The notes below the pieces were generated by a model that was given only the letters and a program-made list of their open reading frames with translations, ran no database searches and was not told the origin of the DNA. Below, piece by piece: positions 7,444 through 7,856 of a stretch of 7,856 nucleotides of DNA; position 1 is the stretch's first letter; each line of letters begins with the position of its first letter. Location: positions 1 to 7,856 of the forward strand of contig CAIVOR010000278.1 of NCBI GenBank assembly GCA_903907615.1, in the 5' to 3' direction. This DNA comes from an uncultured Microbacteriaceae bacterium. Its GTDB lineage: Bacteria > Actinomycetota > Actinomycetes > Actinomycetales > Microbacteriaceae. The position numbers and the translations under genes were made by a program.

Positions 7444-7856
7444 GCCCGCACACCCGAAGCCGGCGACCACATCACCGATATCGACCTCGCCGTCGAAATG
7501 CAGGATTCGTTTCTGGAGTACGCCTATTCGGTGATCTACTCTCGCGCCCTGCCCGACGCGCGTGACGGCCTCAAGCCCGTACAGCGACGCATTCTTTTTA
7601 TGATGCGCGAAATGGGCCTCCGCCCCGAAAAGGGCCACGTTAAGTCGGCTCGTGTCGTGGGCGAGGTGATGGGAAAACTGCACCCCCACGGCGATGCCTC
7701 GATTTACGATGCCCTCGTCAGGCTCGCGCAGGAGTTCACGTTGCGGGTTCCGCTCGTCGACGGTCACGGAAACTTTGGCTCGCTCGACGATGGCCCCGCA
7801 GCCGCCCGGTACACGGAGGCTCGCCTCGCCGCGGCCGCCATGGCCATGACCGAAGA
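7432..7856 (+). CDS. parC: DNA topoisomerase IV subunit A (ParC), 5' part
   Basis: Breakage-reunion subunit of topoisomerase IV, which with ParE separates daughter chromosomes. The first 141 codons are present; a full protein is usually around 800 residues. Visible blocks: SFLEYAYSVIYSRALPDARD (26-45), GLKPVQRRILF (46-56), KSARVVGEVMGKLHPHGD (71-88), SIYDALVRLAQ (90-100), VPLVDGHGNFGS (106-117) and the catalytic ARYTE with Tyr127 (Arg126 before it). The EYAYSVIYSRALPDARDG and VPLVDGHGNFGSLDDGP forms are those of actinobacterial ParC rather than GyrA, which normally has a SVIVGRALPDVRDG/PLIQGQGNFG pattern. The drug-region positions equivalent to E. coli GyrA 83, 84 and 87 are Ala89, Ser90 and Asp93. 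The start is set by TAAGG 6 nt upstream. Confidence 0.88.
   Translation, partial: MTTSARTPEAGDHITDIDLAVEMQDSFLEYAYSVIYSRALPDARDGLKPVQRRILFMMREMGLRPEKGHVKSARVVGEVMGKLHPHGDASIYDALVRLAQEFTLRVPLVDGHGNFGSLDDGPAAARYTEARLAAAAMAMTE

Noticed and set aside
7431..7475. Upstream start for the phosphatase-superfamily gene (GTG at 7475)
   Set aside because: It would add 15 residues encoded antisense to parC codons, and the GGAAG site favours 7430.
7345..7767. 140-codon minus-strand open frame opposite parC
   Set aside because: Antisense to the highly conserved ParC N-terminus; no family similarity.

Overview
The window is about 7.9 kb of what looks like ordinary chromosomal core DNA from a high-GC actinobacterium. 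The protein set (dUTPase with DUF3710/DUF3159/DUF3093/DUF4193 neighbours, SepH, actinobacterial ParC) and the general look of the proteins suggest Microbacteriaceae or a close relative, but the family is an inference. Coding density is very high and four of the eight genes start with GTG. I see no mobile element, CRISPR array, tRNA or rRNA.

Layout. Left end (minus strand): about 751 N-terminal codons of aconitase A, with the 3' end outside the window. Its upstream region carries an 18-bp perfect palindrome that overlaps the stop codon of the next gene. Positions 2350-4136 (minus): a probable operon, dut -> DUF3710 -> DUF3159 membrane protein, the last two overlapping by 4 nt. A 54-bp divergent region separates dut from a DUF3093 membrane protein (plus). 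DUF3093 converges on a small four-cysteine DUF4193 protein (minus). A 211-bp divergent region holding an inverted repeat lies between DUF4193 and sepH (plus). sepH converges with a gene for an alkaline-phosphatase-superfamily enzyme (minus), which is divergent from parC (plus, truncated at the right edge) with one base between the two start codons.

How the genes fit together. The set covers central carbon metabolism (aconitase), nucleotide-pool sanitation (dUTPase), FtsZ regulation (SepH) and chromosome decatenation (ParC), joined by four conserved actinobacterial proteins without a firmly known function. From memory, a similar run (dut, DUF3710, DUF3159, DUF3093, DUF4193) exists in Mycobacterium tuberculosis around Rv2693c-Rv2699c, so this is a conserved neighbourhood rather than an accessory island. 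I found no convincing new multi-gene system. The most interesting points are regulatory: the palindrome before aconitase, the closely packed divergent starts (some probably leaderless), and the hairpin at the predicted 5' end of the DUF4193 message.
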